Shown: positions 8,083-16,500, counted from the first letter of the stretch. The stretch is 64,000 nucleotides of DNA from JAUXJB01 sp965226855 (GCA_965226855.1 CBDDEE010000027.1:1-64000), one strand, 5' to 3'. Numbers and translations: made by a program. The notes: generated by a model from the sequence alone, not told the origin.

Positions 8083-9204
8083 ATGAATTTTGGCTTCACA
8101 GAAGAGCAGGAATTCCTTCGCACGACTGCTCGTGAGTTCCTGGAGAACGAGTGTCCCTCGAGCGTCGTCCGCGAGCTGATGGAGACCGAGCCCGGCTACT
8201 CGCCAGACCTGTGGAAGAGGATGGCGGAGCTCGGCTGGACCGGACTGCTCATCCCCGAGGAGTACGGGGGCGCGGAGCTGGGCTTCGTCGACCTGGTGGT
8301 CATCCTCGAGGAGATGGGCCGGGCCGTCATGCCCTCGCCGTTTTTCGCGAACCTGCTCGGCACGATCGCGGTGCTCGAGGCGGGCGACGAGCCCACCAAG
8401 AAGGAGCTCCTGACCGACGTCGCTGCGGGCCAGCGCATCCTGAGCTTCGCGATCACCGAGGCAGCAGGAACGGAGCAAGCGAACGACATCGCCGCGCGGG
8501 CGGAAGCGGCTGGAGACGGCTACCGGCTGAGCGGCACCAAGCTGTTCGTACCAGACGCCCAGAACGCCGACACGCTGATCGTTGCCGCCCGTAGCGGCGC
8601 TGAGGGCGAGGCCGGTATCTCGCTGCTTCTCGTAGACAAGGGCGCTGCCGGCCTGACGATCACGCCACTCCAGTCCATGGACATGACCCGCCGCATTGCC
8701 GAGGTGACCTTCGACAAGACTCCGGCAAAGCTGCTCGGCCGGCTCGACCATGGCTGGTCGACCTGGGAGAAGGTCCGGACGGGCGCGCTCGTGGCGCTCT
8801 CCGCAGAGGCCGTCGGCGGCGCGCAGAAGGTCCTGGACGATTCCGTCGCCTACGCCAAGGAGCGCGTCCAGTTCGGCAAGCCGATCGGCGTGAACCAGGC
8901 GATCAAGCACAAGTGCGCCGACATGCTGATTGAGGTCGAGTCCTCCAAGTCGATCACCTACTACGCCGCCTGGGCCCTCGCTGAAGGCATCGACGAGGCG
9001 CCGCTCGCGGCGTCGATGGCCAAGGCTTATACCAGCGACGCGTACCGTCACTGCTCCGCGGAGAACATCCAGATCCACGGCGGGGTCGGCTTCACCTGGG
9101 AGTACGACTGTCATCTCTACTTCAAGCGGGCCAAGGCGATCGAGGTGACCTTCGGGGATCCTACCCAACACCGCGAACGAGTCGCCCAGCTCCTGAATAT
9201 CTAG
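8083..9204 (+). CDS. Acyl-CoA dehydrogenase
   Basis: A 373-residue flavoprotein of the acyl-CoA dehydrogenase family, which removes hydrogens from C-2/C-3 of acyl-CoA and passes electrons to ETF. It has the N-terminal helical domain (FTEEQEFLRTTAREFLEN), PEEYGGAELGFVDLVVILEEMGR, the middle beta domain with AITEAAG, and the C-terminal domain with RVQFGKPIGVNQAIKHKCAD and IHGGVGFTWEYDCHLYFKRAK. The last motif resembles the FadE-type enzymes used on bulky or branched acyl-CoA, including sterol side chains; that substrate idea is inference. The start at 8083 follows GAGAGAGG. The stop codon is the TAG of the CTAG at the boundary of repeat R1. The thiolase and DUF35 genes near 17-19 kb may act in the same type of pathway. 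Confidence 0.92.
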   Translation: MNFGFTEEQEFLRTTAREFLENECPSSVVRELMETEPGYSPDLWKRMAELGWTGLLIPEEYGGAELGFVDLVVILEEMGRAVMPSPFFANLLGTIAVLEAGDEPTKKELLTDVAAGQRILSFAITEAAGTEQANDIAARAEAAGDGYRLSGTKLFVPDAQNADTLIVAARSGAEGEAGISLLLVDKGAAGLTITPLQSMDMTRRIAEVTFDKTPAKLLGRLDHGWSTWEKVRTGALVALSAEAVGGAQKVLDDSVAYAKERVQFGKPIGVNQAIKHKCADMLIEVESSKSITYYAAWALAEGIDEAPLAASMAKAYTSDAYRHCSAENIQIHGGVGFTWEYDCHLYFKRAKAIEVTFGDPTQHRERVAQLLNI

Positions 9205-9298
9205 TCTTGTGGGACCCGGCCGCGGGCGTCCGCGGCCACCCACCTTCGTTCAGGCCTACGGCCTTCGCTGCGCGCCGCGCCTTCGGCGCGGCTTGCGA
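9201..9298 (+). repeat. Multi-hairpin repeat R1
   Basis: Begins CTAGTCTTGTGGGACCCGG, whose TAG is the stop of the acyl-CoA dehydrogenase gene. Three hairpins follow: GGCCGCGG/CCGCGGCC with loop GCGT, AGGCC TAC GGCCT, and GCCGCGCC TTC GGCGCGGC, ending CTTGC. The rest of the gap to 9362 is also very GC-rich with a further hairpin, and ends in another CTAG (9363-9366), which holds the aroE stop. Five similar copies occur in the window. Confidence 0.85.
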
Positions 9299-9362
9299 TC
9301 ACGCTCCCTCGCTCGGGCATGCGGCCTTTGCCGCGCGCGCCGCTCGCGCGGCGGGCTAGCTG

Positions 9363-10181
9363 CTAGCGGGCTCTCAGGGTCTCGAGGGCGGCGCGGCGTA
9401 GGGGCGCGGGGTCTGGGGCTTGGCCGCACCACAGGCGCAGCTGCTCTCGGGCCTGGTGGACGAGCATGTCGAGGCCGTCCTGGGTCCCGCAGCCACGGCC
9501 ACGCGCTTCGCGTAGGAGCCGCGTCTCGAGCGGTCGGTACACCGTGTCGAAGACGATGGCGCCCGGCCGCAGCCGCTCGGCCTCGACCGGGGTCGCGTCC
9601 GTGTCGGGATGCATCCCGAGCGGGGTAGTGTTCACCAGCAGGTCCCAGGGTTCGTCGAGTGTGCCCACGCTCGCGCCGAGCTGCGCCGCGAGCCGTTCCG
9701 CCCGGCCCGCGCTGCGGTTCACGACGTTGACCTCGAGCTCCAGCGCGCGCAGCGCGTAGACCACGGCGCGTGCCGCACCCCCGGCGCCCACGACGGTCGC
9801 GCGCCTGCCCCGCCACTCTCCCAGGCCCTCCAGCGTCTGGCGCACACCCAGCCAGTCGGTGTTGTCGGCCACGAGCTCGTCTCCGACACGCGTGAGTGTA
9901 TTCGCGGCGCCGATCCGCTGCGCGTGTTCGCTCGCGCGATCGGCGAGCCCGAGCACGGCCTCCTTGTGGGGGAGCGAGACCGAGAGCTGGCGGATTCCGA
10001 GTGCACGCATGCCCGCAACGGCGGCGGCGAGATCGGCACTCGTCACGTCGAAGGCCAGGTAGCGAGCGCGGAGGCCCAGCGCTTGGTACGCAGTCTCATG
10101 TAGGAGGGGCGACAGCGTGTGGCCGGCAGGGTGCAGGACGATCCCGCAGAGGACCGGTAACTCGGAGTCCACGCGGCTCAC
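9363..10181 (-). CDS. aroE: Shikimate dehydrogenase
   Basis: A 272-residue enzyme, the usual AroE length, reducing 3-dehydroshikimate to shikimate with NADPH. The substrate domain shows AGHTLSPLLHETAYQALGL and VSLPHKE with the catalytic lysine, and NTDWLG with the partner aspartate. The Rossmann loop is VVGAGGAARA, followed by NRSAGRAERL and NTTPLGM; QDGLDMLVHQAREQ closes the C-terminus. The GTG at 10181 overlaps the stop of the ceramidase-like gene as GTGA and was chosen over long upstream extensions that run into other frames. It is the third gene of an operon with the glycosylase and the ceramidase-like gene, and now lies downstream of an insertion element. Confidence 0.93.
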   Translation of the reverse strand: MSRVDSELPVLCGIVLHPAGHTLSPLLHETAYQALGLRARYLAFDVTSADLAAAVAGMRALGIRQLSVSLPHKEAVLGLADRASEHAQRIGAANTLTRVGDELVADNTDWLGVRQTLEGLGEWRGRRATVVGAGGAARAVVYALRALELEVNVVNRSAGRAERLAAQLGASVGTLDEPWDLLVNTTPLGMHPDTDATPVEAERLRPGAIVFDTVYRPLETRLLREARGRGCGTQDGLDMLVHQAREQLRLWCGQAPDPAPLRRAALETLRAR

Positions 10182-10696
10182 GGGGTCGAGTGTAGCAATC
10201 GCAACGTCTGGCCCGCGGCCCGGACGAGCCAGGGCCCGAAGTCCGGCCCGTGGAAGGACATGCAGGCCTCGTAGCTCCCGGCCGCGTAGGCCCGCTCCGT
10301 GACCGCGTAGCCGATCCAGTCGTTCGCGTGTGCGATCACGAACGCGTCTAGGTCTGGAGCCACCTGAGCGCGGATCGCGTCGCCCACGGCAGAGGCCGGC
10401 TCGGCGGGCAGCGCCAGCAGCACGGCGCCACCGATGCGGACCGCCACGATCGGCACGCTGCGGGAGAGCTCGCGCTCGAGCGCCCGCCGGCTTAGCGGTC
10501 CGAGCCACCACAGCGGACAGAAGCGACGCATGCGAGGGGGCGGAGCTTCGACCTCGTTCTCGACCGCCGCAAGCTCTGCGGGCTGGGACGGCGGCAGCTG
10601 ACGGAGCCCCGCGAGAACCGCGCGACCCAGTGCGACGCCGATCTCGCTCGTCTGTGCGCGCTGCGCTCTCAATGCCTCCGGCCAAAGCGGGCCTAG
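10178..10696 (-). pseudogene. 3' part of ceramidase-like gene, cut by IS element
   Basis: This is the C-terminal 40% of a neutral/alkaline ceramidase-like protein whose first part lies at 11968-12736. It reads from LGPLWPEALRAQRAQTSEIG through DAFVIAHANDWIGYAVTERAYAAGSYEACMSFHGPDFG to the stop. The stretch with the two histidines and YAAGSYEA matches the end of the ceramidase N-terminal catalytic domain family. Frames running into it from the insertion element are chimeric and not real. If the element and one CTAG copy are removed, the two parts join in frame as a 427-residue protein. As it stands this part has no start signal of its own and is probably not made. Confidence 0.85.
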
Positions 10697-11967
10697 CAGG
10701 CTGCTGAAAAACTCCTCATCGAAGGGTACCTTTGAGGGAAGCCCCAAGGGGGAGATGTGAGAGGACCGCAGACGCTCCAGGGTGGGATCTTCAGCTACGT
10801 ATCGCTGGAGTCCCGGATTCCCGAGGACCATCCGCTTCGAGCGATCCGGCGACTGGTGGACGCGGCGCTGGAGCAGCTGTCGCGACGCTTCGATGGTATC
10901 TACGCCAAAGGGGTCGGCCGACCGTCGGTCCCGCCGGAGCAGCTGTTGCGGGCGCTGCTGTTGCAGGTGCTGTACACGATCCGGAGCGAGCGCCAGCTGA
11001 TCGAGCAGATCGACTACAACCTGCTCTACCGCTGGTTCGTGGGCCTGGAGCTGGACGATGAGGTGTTCAGCGCGACGGTGTTCACCAAGAATCGGGAACG
11101 GCTGCTGAAGGGCGAGATCGCTCAGCATTTCTTCGAGGCGGTGCTGGCGCAGGCGGAGTCGGAGGGGTTGGTGTCATCGGAGCACTTCACGGTGGACGGG
11201 ACGCTGATCGAGGCGTGGGCGAGCCAGAAGAGCTTCGTGCGCAAGGACGAGAAGCGCAGGGACGATGACGACCCGGGCAACCCGACGGTCAACTTCCGGG
11301 GCGAGAAGCGGAGCAACCAGACGCATGCGTCGAGGACGGATCCGGACGCCCGACTGGCGGGGATGAGGGGCCAGGGCGCGCGGCTCGCGTATCAGGGACA
11401 CGTCGTGACGGAGAACCGCAACGGCCTGGTGGTGGCGGCGAAGCTCACTCAGGCGTCGGGGTATGCGGAGCGCGAAGCGGCTCTCGAGATGGTGCTGGGT
11501 CTGGGGGGCGCTCGCCGGATCACCCTGGCTGGAGACAAGGGCTACGACGCCAAGAGCTTTGTGCAGGCGCTTCGGGCCTGGAGCGTTACCCCGCACGTGG
11601 CACAGAACACGACGAACCGCCGAAGCGCGATCGATCGAAGGACCACAGGACACCCGGGCTACGAGGTGAGCCAGCGCTTCCGCAAACGGGTGGAGGAGGT
11701 GTTTGGCTGGATGAAGACGGTGGGCTTGATGCGCAAGACCCGGCACCGGGGCACGGATCGGGTCGGCTGGGTCTTCACCTTCACTGCTGCGGCCTACAAC
11801 CTGGTCCGTATCCGCAACCTGTTGGAGGCGACATAGCTCATGATCCCGCAAGATCTACCCGTGCGACACCGAACCGGTTCGTACCGGGAACGGCGATCCC
11901 TCTCCCTGCTCGGCACGCCTCCCGTCAGAGGCGTCCCGCCCAACCCAGTTACTTTCTCCGCAGCCTG
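10697..11967 (+). mobile_element. IS5-type insertion sequence, 1,271 bp, with CTAG target duplication
   Basis: The left end reads CAGGCTGCTGAAAAACT and the right end, reversed, CAGGCTGCGGAGAAAGT: 17-bp terminal inverted repeats with 14 matches. The element is flanked by CTAG at 10693-10696 and 11968-11971, a four-base duplication that fits the CTAR target known for the IS5 subgroup of the IS5 family. It carries one transposase gene covering most of its length. It splits a ceramidase-like gene on the opposite strand. The intact transposase and clean target duplication point to a recent insertion. Confidence 0.92.
10757..11836 (+). CDS. IS5-family transposase
   Basis: A 359-residue DDE transposase. 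The N-terminal part (SLESRIPEDHPLRAIRRLVD, GRPSVPPEQLLRALLLQVLY, LIEQIDYNLLYRWFVGLELDD) is the DUF772-type domain of IS5/IS1182-like enzymes. The catalytic residues are seen as the D in TVDGTLIEAWASQKSF, the D in LAGDKGYDAKSF and the E in RVEEVFGWMKTVG. The GTG at 10757 follows GGGGGAGAT. The reading frame is complete, so the element may still be active. Confidence 0.93.
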   Translation: MRGPQTLQGGIFSYVSLESRIPEDHPLRAIRRLVDAALEQLSRRFDGIYAKGVGRPSVPPEQLLRALLLQVLYTIRSERQLIEQIDYNLLYRWFVGLELDDEVFSATVFTKNRERLLKGEIAQHFFEAVLAQAESEGLVSSEHFTVDGTLIEAWASQKSFVRKDEKRRDDDDPGNPTVNFRGEKRSNQTHASRTDPDARLAGMRGQGARLAYQGHVVTENRNGLVVAAKLTQASGYAEREAALEMVLGLGGARRITLAGDKGYDAKSFVQALRAWSVTPHVAQNTTNRRSAIDRRTTGHPGYEVSQRFRKRVEEVFGWMKTVGLMRKTRHRGTDRVGWVFTFTAAAYNLVRIRNLLEAT

Positions 11968-12736
11968 CTAGGCTGCTCGTGGGCGCCTGGTCCCCCAGCG
12001 GACCGGGCACGAAGACCGCCCGCCAGCCCCGCTCCTCGAGCCAGGCCCGCGAGCGACCGGGGAAGTCTGCCGAGTACGACCGGGAGCTGGGCGAGAGGAC
12101 GATCGGGTGGGTGCCGTAGGCGAAGAGCACGATCGGGGCGCGCCTGGCAGCGAAGTCGAAGCGCAGCAAGGGCAGGGCAGTCTCCCGTCTGCCTTCGGCA
12201 GACCGGCGGTTCACGGACAGGTCGGCCCTTGCGATCCCGCTGGAAACGCGCGCCGGTGCCAGATCCGAAACGGCTCCGGCAAGCGCCTGTATCGATGCGT
12301 GCCGCAGGTCCGCGAGAGCCCCGGGTCTGAAGCTCCCCGTCGAAACGCGCTCGGGCACGAAGCCCTGCATGTAGCCCCCGGGGCCCGAATGGGTGTGCGT
12401 GGCGACGACGATCAGCATGTCCAGGCCCAGCTTCTCGCCGTCGGCCCCCAGGGGCTCACGCAGCGCCGGGCGGGGAATCAGAATGTCGAGCGCGACCAGC
12501 CCCACGCGCAGCGCGGGCGTGTCGATGACGATGGCGAGTGCCTCTGGCTGGCCCCAGATCCCTGTGGCACGCCGGTCAGAGAACGAGGCGTAGCCCGCCA
12601 GCACGCCTCCCTCGGGGGTTGCCAGGGGCGCGCTGCCGAGCCCGACGCGAAGGTCGGCGGACCGCGCCGGGAGCGCCAGCAGCAGGCAGGCGCAGAGCAG
12701 CGTTCCAGCGCTACTGGCCCTGACCCTGGGAAACAC
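11968..12736 (-). pseudogene. 5' part of ceramidase-like gene, cut by IS element
   Basis: The N-terminal 256 codons of a neutral/alkaline non-lysosomal ceramidase-like hydrolase. A signal peptide (hydrophobic stretch ending LLALPARSA) is followed by VGLGSAPLATPEGGVLAGYASF, VIVVATHTHSGPGGY with the metal-binding histidines, NRRSAEG and FAYGTHPIVLSP, which are the hallmark segments of the family. The frame continues into the insertion element for about 37 more codons and stops at 11855. The GTG at 12736 overlaps the end of the glycosylase gene by 26 bases. The intact ancestor would have been an exported or periplasmic amidase of ceramide-like lipids or a related substrate; the substrate is inference. 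Confidence 0.85.
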
Positions 12737-13508
12737 GTTCGCGCACGGCTCGCAAGTCGTCCCAAACCGCCTGCCGTGCCTCGCGCGTGTAGTTTCGCAG
12801 CAGGTATGCCGGGTGGTAGGTCGGCATGAGCGGGATGCCGTTCCACTCCTGCCAGATCCCGCGCGTCCTCGTGATCGCGACCTGGCGACCGAGCAGCGTG
12901 CTCGCGGCTGGCTTGCCCAGTGTGACGATCACTTCGGGCCGAATCGCAAGGAGCTGGCGCTCCAGGAAGGGGCTGCACGTTGCCACTTCCGGCGGGCGTG
13001 GGTCGCGGTTCCCCGGCGGTCTGCACTTGACCACGTTGCAGATGTAGACGTCCTCACGGGTCCAGCCGACACTCTCGATGATCTTCGAGAGCAGCTCGCC
13101 GGCCCTGCCGACGAAAGGCCTGCCCGAGCGATCCTCGTCGGCGCCCGGCCCCTCGCCCACGAACACTACGGGCGCTGCGGGGTTCCCCTCGCCGAACACG
13201 ATGCTGCGTCGCTGCTCGCAGAGCGAGCAGCGGGTGCACTCCCCCAGGTCCTCGCGAATCCGCGCCAGCTCCGCGGCCTTCTCCGCAGCGACGAACGAGA
13301 GCTCGAGCGGCTCCGCGAGTGCCGCCACGCGGGGTCGGAACGCCCCCCGCTGCGGGGAGTGCGGCTCTGGTGTCCTCTGCGGCCCCTGCCGCACGGTGCG
13401 TGCCCGCGGTGGCGCCGACCCCCGACCCACGTACTCGACCCCCTCCTGCGCGAGCTCCCGCAACGAATCCCGAATTCGCCCGACGATCTCGCCACGTTCT
13501 CCTGGCAT
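12711..13508 (-). CDS. Uracil-DNA glycosylase, family 4/5 type with Fe-S cluster
   Basis: A 265-residue base-excision repair enzyme removing uracil from DNA. Residues 1-75 are a poorly conserved, proline-rich N-terminal extension. The catalytic domain has VFVGEGPGADEDRSGRPFVGRAG, ICNVVKCRPPGNRDPRPPE and the late MPTYHPAYLLRN motif. Four cysteines at C91, C94, C162 and C178 have the spacing of the [4Fe-4S] ligands in family 4 enzymes. The gene heads a minus-strand operon with the ceramidase-like gene and aroE; the cytochrome gene lies 24 bases upstream on the same strand and may share its transcript. Confidence 0.92.
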   Translation of the reverse strand: MPGERGEIVGRIRDSLRELAQEGVEYVGRGSAPPRARTVRQGPQRTPEPHSPQRGAFRPRVAALAEPLELSFVAAEKAAELARIREDLGECTRCSLCEQRRSIVFGEGNPAAPVVFVGEGPGADEDRSGRPFVGRAGELLSKIIESVGWTREDVYICNVVKCRPPGNRDPRPPEVATCSPFLERQLLAIRPEVIVTLGKPAASTLLGRQVAITRTRGIWQEWNGIPLMPTYHPAYLLRNYTREARQAVWDDLRAVRERVSQGQGQ

Positions 13509-13532
13509 AGGAATGTCCTCGTCGTTCGGGGT

Positions 13533-15527
13533 CTAGCGTTCCGCCTGCCGCAAGCCCTCGCCGAAGGCGAGGGCGCGCAGCGAGCCGGAGGCGAGCGAAG
13601 GCGGGTGGCCCGCGGCCGCCTTCGGGCCGGGTCCCACAAGACCTGCCTGCGACCGGAAGCCGTGGCGGATCAGCTCCAGCTTGTCCATCAGCTCGAACTC
13701 GAAGCCTGGGTCGTTCGCCTCGTCGTGGCAGGAGCCACAGATCTGAAGCAGCACGCAGGTCTCGCACTTCTCGGTGAGCCGCAGGATCTCGTCGCGCGCG
13801 CCGTTCTTCGCGTGCCTTCCGCCGGGGCCATGGCAGCTCTCACAGCCGACTCCCGCGAGCGCAGTGCTGGCAGGCCAGCCGGTCGGCTCTCCGAAGCCGG
13901 TCGTGTGACAGCTCTGACACTCCGAATTTTGCGCGTTCCCGTTGGACTCGAGCGTCTGTAGCGCCCCCGCGTGCGACGATTCAGACCAGAGTGCGTGCTC
14001 CTTGGCGTGACACGTCTGGCAAGTCGCGGAGCCCACGTAGTCGGCGCTCTCGAACAAGTTTCGCTCGCGCAGGTCCCTCTCCTCGAGCAGCTTCTTGCGC
14101 TCCTCCAGCGATAGCGCGGCGAAGCGCACGTTCGCGGAGTGCGAGATCAGGGGCAGCCTCTCGGCAAAGCTGAAGCGGAGCGAGTGCTCCGGGGTGTGAC
14201 AGCCGGCGCAGGTACTCTCGAAACCGACTGCGGCGAACTGTGGCGACTGGTGTGGTCCGCCCCGACCGTGGCAGTTCTCGCACTGCACGCCCTCGAGATG
14301 GGTGTAGGGACTCGCAGCCGCGAAGCCGCCCGGCTCGCCCCATCCGACGGTGTGACACGGCAGGCACTCCGGGTTTCGCTCCTCGCCGTGCTCGATCAGG
14401 GTCTCGAAGGCGTGAGCGTGGCTCGTGAGCTGCCAGGTCGTGTGCTGCGTGGCATGGCAGACCGAGCAGAACTCCTCCCCGCTGTATCCCGTCTTGTCCA
14501 GCACGATCGGGTTCGGCACGCCGAGGGCCTCTTTGACCTGCATGCCGAGCAGCGCGTAGGCCCGTGCGCCAGCGCCGTGCACCCGCATGATGACACGGCC
14601 CCCGCGGTCGATTATGAGGGTATCGGGAACGGATAGGCGGTGGGCGTAGTCGCGGGCCGCGGTGCCCCCTGGGTCGGTGTAGAGCACGAGCTCCAGGTCG
14701 AGCTCCTTCGCCATCTCCTCGATCACGTACCTGCGGTTGCTCGTGCTCACGGGCACGATGTGGAGGTCCGGATTCGCGAGCTCTCGCGCGAGGCGGTCGA
14801 AGTACAAGAGCGCCTCGTGGCAGTGCGGGCAGGTGGGCAGGAAGAAGACGAGAACCACGACCCTTCCGGCCAGTGTCTCGAGGGCCACGCTGGCTCCGGC
14901 GAGGCTGCGCACCGTGAACGGCGGTGCGGCCGGAGCAATCCCCAGTTCGGGCAGGACGCCGTCAGTCGCCTGATCGAAGTACAGGATGCGGTGCAGCTCG
15001 CTCTCACGATACTCGGCCATCCGGTCGGCGTCGCCCTCGACGCCGCCCCAGCCGTAGATCATGAAGCCCTGGGCGTCCACGACCAGGACACCGGCGAGTC
15101 CCGGGGCCAGGTTCAGCTTCCGCGCGATCCCTCCGTCCGCGTCGACCAGGATGGGGAAGTCGAGCCCGTGCGTGTTCGCGAAGCGAAGCGCTGTCCTGGG
15201 CAGCGGGTCGCGGTTGATGCCGAGCAGCTGGACGTTTGCATCGCGGGCCTGGGGGATGAGGCCGGCAATGATTGCGGCCATCCGCTCCACCTGAGGGTCC
15301 GTCGAGGAAAAGACAAAGATCACGCCGCGCTTCGACTGCATGAGCTCCGTCCCGGCGCGCCCGCCGCGCAAGAGCCGGCCCTCGAAGCGGGGCAGGGTCC
15401 TGCCAACTCTCTGGGGCTCGTCCTGGGCCACGGCTCGCGTGCCGGCCCAGCCGACGAGGACGAGAACCAGGGCGCTGCCCGCGAGCGCGGCCAGTCGGAC
15501 AAGCACAGGCGCGGAGTGATTCGGCAT
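13533..15527 (-). CDS. Fusion of two thioredoxin-like domains and an octaheme c-type cytochrome
   Basis: A 664-residue exported protein. A signal peptide or anchor covers about residues 8-35. Residues 45-165 form an AhpC/TSA-like domain with no cysteine pair. Residues 195-340 form a second thioredoxin-like domain with FFLPTCPHCHEAL, so a CPHC redox pair at 233-236. Residues 350-605 carry eight CxxCH heme sites (C354, C388, C416, C440, C503, C537, C562, C597), arranged as two similar blocks of four in the style of cytochrome c554-like proteins; compare ECLPCHTVGWGEP with ECQSCHTTGFGEP. Likely role is periplasmic electron transfer linked to thiol chemistry; partner and substrate are unknown. 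The last 37 residues or so are encoded by repeat R2 and are probably not part of the ancestral protein. Confidence 0.85.
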   Translation of the reverse strand: MPNHSAPVLVRLAALAGSALVLVLVGWAGTRAVAQDEPQRVGRTLPRFEGRLLRGGRAGTELMQSKRGVIFVFSSTDPQVERMAAIIAGLIPQARDANVQLLGINRDPLPRTALRFANTHGLDFPILVDADGGIARKLNLAPGLAGVLVVDAQGFMIYGWGGVEGDADRMAEYRESELHRILYFDQATDGVLPELGIAPAAPPFTVRSLAGASVALETLAGRVVVLVFFLPTCPHCHEALLYFDRLARELANPDLHIVPVSTSNRRYVIEEMAKELDLELVLYTDPGGTAARDYAHRLSVPDTLIIDRGGRVIMRVHGAGARAYALLGMQVKEALGVPNPIVLDKTGYSGEEFCSVCHATQHTTWQLTSHAHAFETLIEHGEERNPECLPCHTVGWGEPGGFAAASPYTHLEGVQCENCHGRGGPHQSPQFAAVGFESTCAGCHTPEHSLRFSFAERLPLISHSANVRFAALSLEERKKLLEERDLRERNLFESADYVGSATCQTCHAKEHALWSESSHAGALQTLESNGNAQNSECQSCHTTGFGEPTGWPASTALAGVGCESCHGPGGRHAKNGARDEILRLTEKCETCVLLQICGSCHDEANDPGFEFELMDKLELIRHGFRSQAGLVGPGPKAAAGHPPSLASGSLRALAFGEGLRQAER
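13549..13641 (-). repeat. Multi-hairpin repeat R2, read through by the cytochrome gene
   Basis: On the minus strand it begins TCTTGTGGGACCCGGCCCG and continues with the same order of blocks as R1: a first hairpin with arms GGCCCG/CGGGCC, the ACCCGCCTTCGCTCGCC segment, a small CCTCCGG fold and a third hairpin CCCTCGCC TTC GGCGAGGG, then CTTGC. It lacks the CTAG at its near end, so the upstream gene runs through it and stops at a CTAG beyond it (13533-13536). Confidence 0.82.
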
Positions 15528-15596
15528 CGATCCTCGGCAAGCGCAGCAGGGCCGATGGTAGGGAGGGCTCTCCGGGTGTCAATCTCGGCTGCGGCG

Positions 15597-15625
15597 TTTA
15601 CGCGGAGCCCGGCGCTGCGTAGACT
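15597..15625 (+). promoter_or_regulatory. Predicted sigma70-type promoter of xdhC-sufU
   Basis: TTTACG at 15597-15602 and TAGACT at 15620-15625 are spaced by 17 bases, ending 17 bases before the ATG at 15643. The leader would be very short, with GGGGAGACC as ribosome site. Confidence 0.38.
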
Positions 15626-15642
15626 CTGGTCGGGGAGACCGC

Positions 15643-16500
15643 ATGGGTGCACCTTCGGCAAGAGAGTTCACGAAGCAGCTGGCGGAACGCGTCGGTGCGG
15701 GCGAGAAGGTCGTCGTGGCCACGGTCGTCTCGATCGACGGCAGCGCATCGGCGCGCCCGGGAGCGAAGGCTCTCTTCGACGCACAAGGGCGGCTCGTCTA
15801 CGGCTGGATCGGAGGCGGCTGCGCAGAGAGCGCGGTTCGGGACGCCGCACTAGAGGCGTTGGCGGAGCGTCACCCCAGGGTGATTCGTCTCGACCTGGAC
15901 GACGAGGTGCTCGGCGTGGGCATGCCGTGCGGTGGCTACATGAGCATCTACGTGGAGCCCATGCTGCCAGAGCCGAAGCTCCTCATCCTGGGTCACGGGA
16001 CCATCGCCGAGACCGTCGCGCAGCTCGGCCACCTGCTCGAGTTCCACGTCATGGTGAACGACGCCCTGGCGAGCGAGGAGGCGTTCCCTCGCGCCCACGT
16101 CCGCGTTACCGAGGATCTGGACTACGCCAAGGCCGAAGCAGACGAGGAAACCTACGTCGTCATCACGACCCAGCACAAGAGTGACTACCAGGCGCTCGAG
16201 AGGGTACTGCGACAGGGTCCGGCCTACGTCGGCCTCGTCGCTAGCCCCAAGCGCAGTGCGCTCCTGTTCGAGCGCCTGCACGAGGACGGCTTCGAGCTCG
16301 AGCTCTTGAAGCGGGTCTCCGCGCCGGCGGGTCTCGACGTGGGTGCCCGCACGCCGCAGGAGATCGCGCTGTCGATCTTCTCGGAGATTCTCACGCGCTA
16401 CCGAGGGGGCCGCGCAACAGGCCGACCGCTCGTCGAGGTGAGGGGCGTCGATCTTGGCGGCGAGGAGCGCGAGGGGACTCCGGAGCTCATGCCACGGTGA
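15643..16500 (+). CDS. XdhC/CoxI family protein
   Basis: A 285-residue protein of the XdhC/CoxI family, whose studied members bind and help insert or sulfurate molybdenum cofactor for xanthine dehydrogenase-like enzymes. The N-terminal XdhC_CoxI domain shows VVVATVVSIDGSASARPGAKALF and GWIGGGCAESAVR; GVGMPCGGYMSIYVEP follows, and a Rossmann-like domain begins at LLILGHGTIAETVAQL. SPAGLDVGA-type motif is seen as APAGLDVGARTPQEIALSI near the end. No molybdenum hydroxylase gene lies nearby. It is followed by sufU with a GTGA overlap, which hints at a sulfur or Fe-S theme but may be chance. Confidence 0.87.
   Translation: MGAPSAREFTKQLAERVGAGEKVVVATVVSIDGSASARPGAKALFDAQGRLVYGWIGGGCAESAVRDAALEALAERHPRVIRLDLDDEVLGVGMPCGGYMSIYVEPMLPEPKLLILGHGTIAETVAQLGHLLEFHVMVNDALASEEAFPRAHVRVTEDLDYAKAEADEETYVVITTQHKSDYQALERVLRQGPAYVGLVASPKRSALLFERLHEDGFELELLKRVSAPAGLDVGARTPQEIALSIFSEILTRYRGGRATGRPLVEVRGVDLGGEEREGTPELMPR

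Noticed and set aside
9201..9366. R1 and the rest of this gap as a CRISPR array or tRNA cluster.
   Set aside because: No regularly spaced direct repeats and no tRNA fold with anticodon arm; only hairpins.
10178..11128. A single minus-strand frame of 316 codons spanning the IS left end.
   Set aside because: Only the part up to 10696 is real gene sequence; the rest is antisense IS sequence, so the frame is a chimera.
14815..14830. A ninth CxxCH (CPHCH) in the multiheme protein.
   Set aside because: It lies in FFLPTCPHCHEAL, the thioredoxin active site, not in a heme-binding context.
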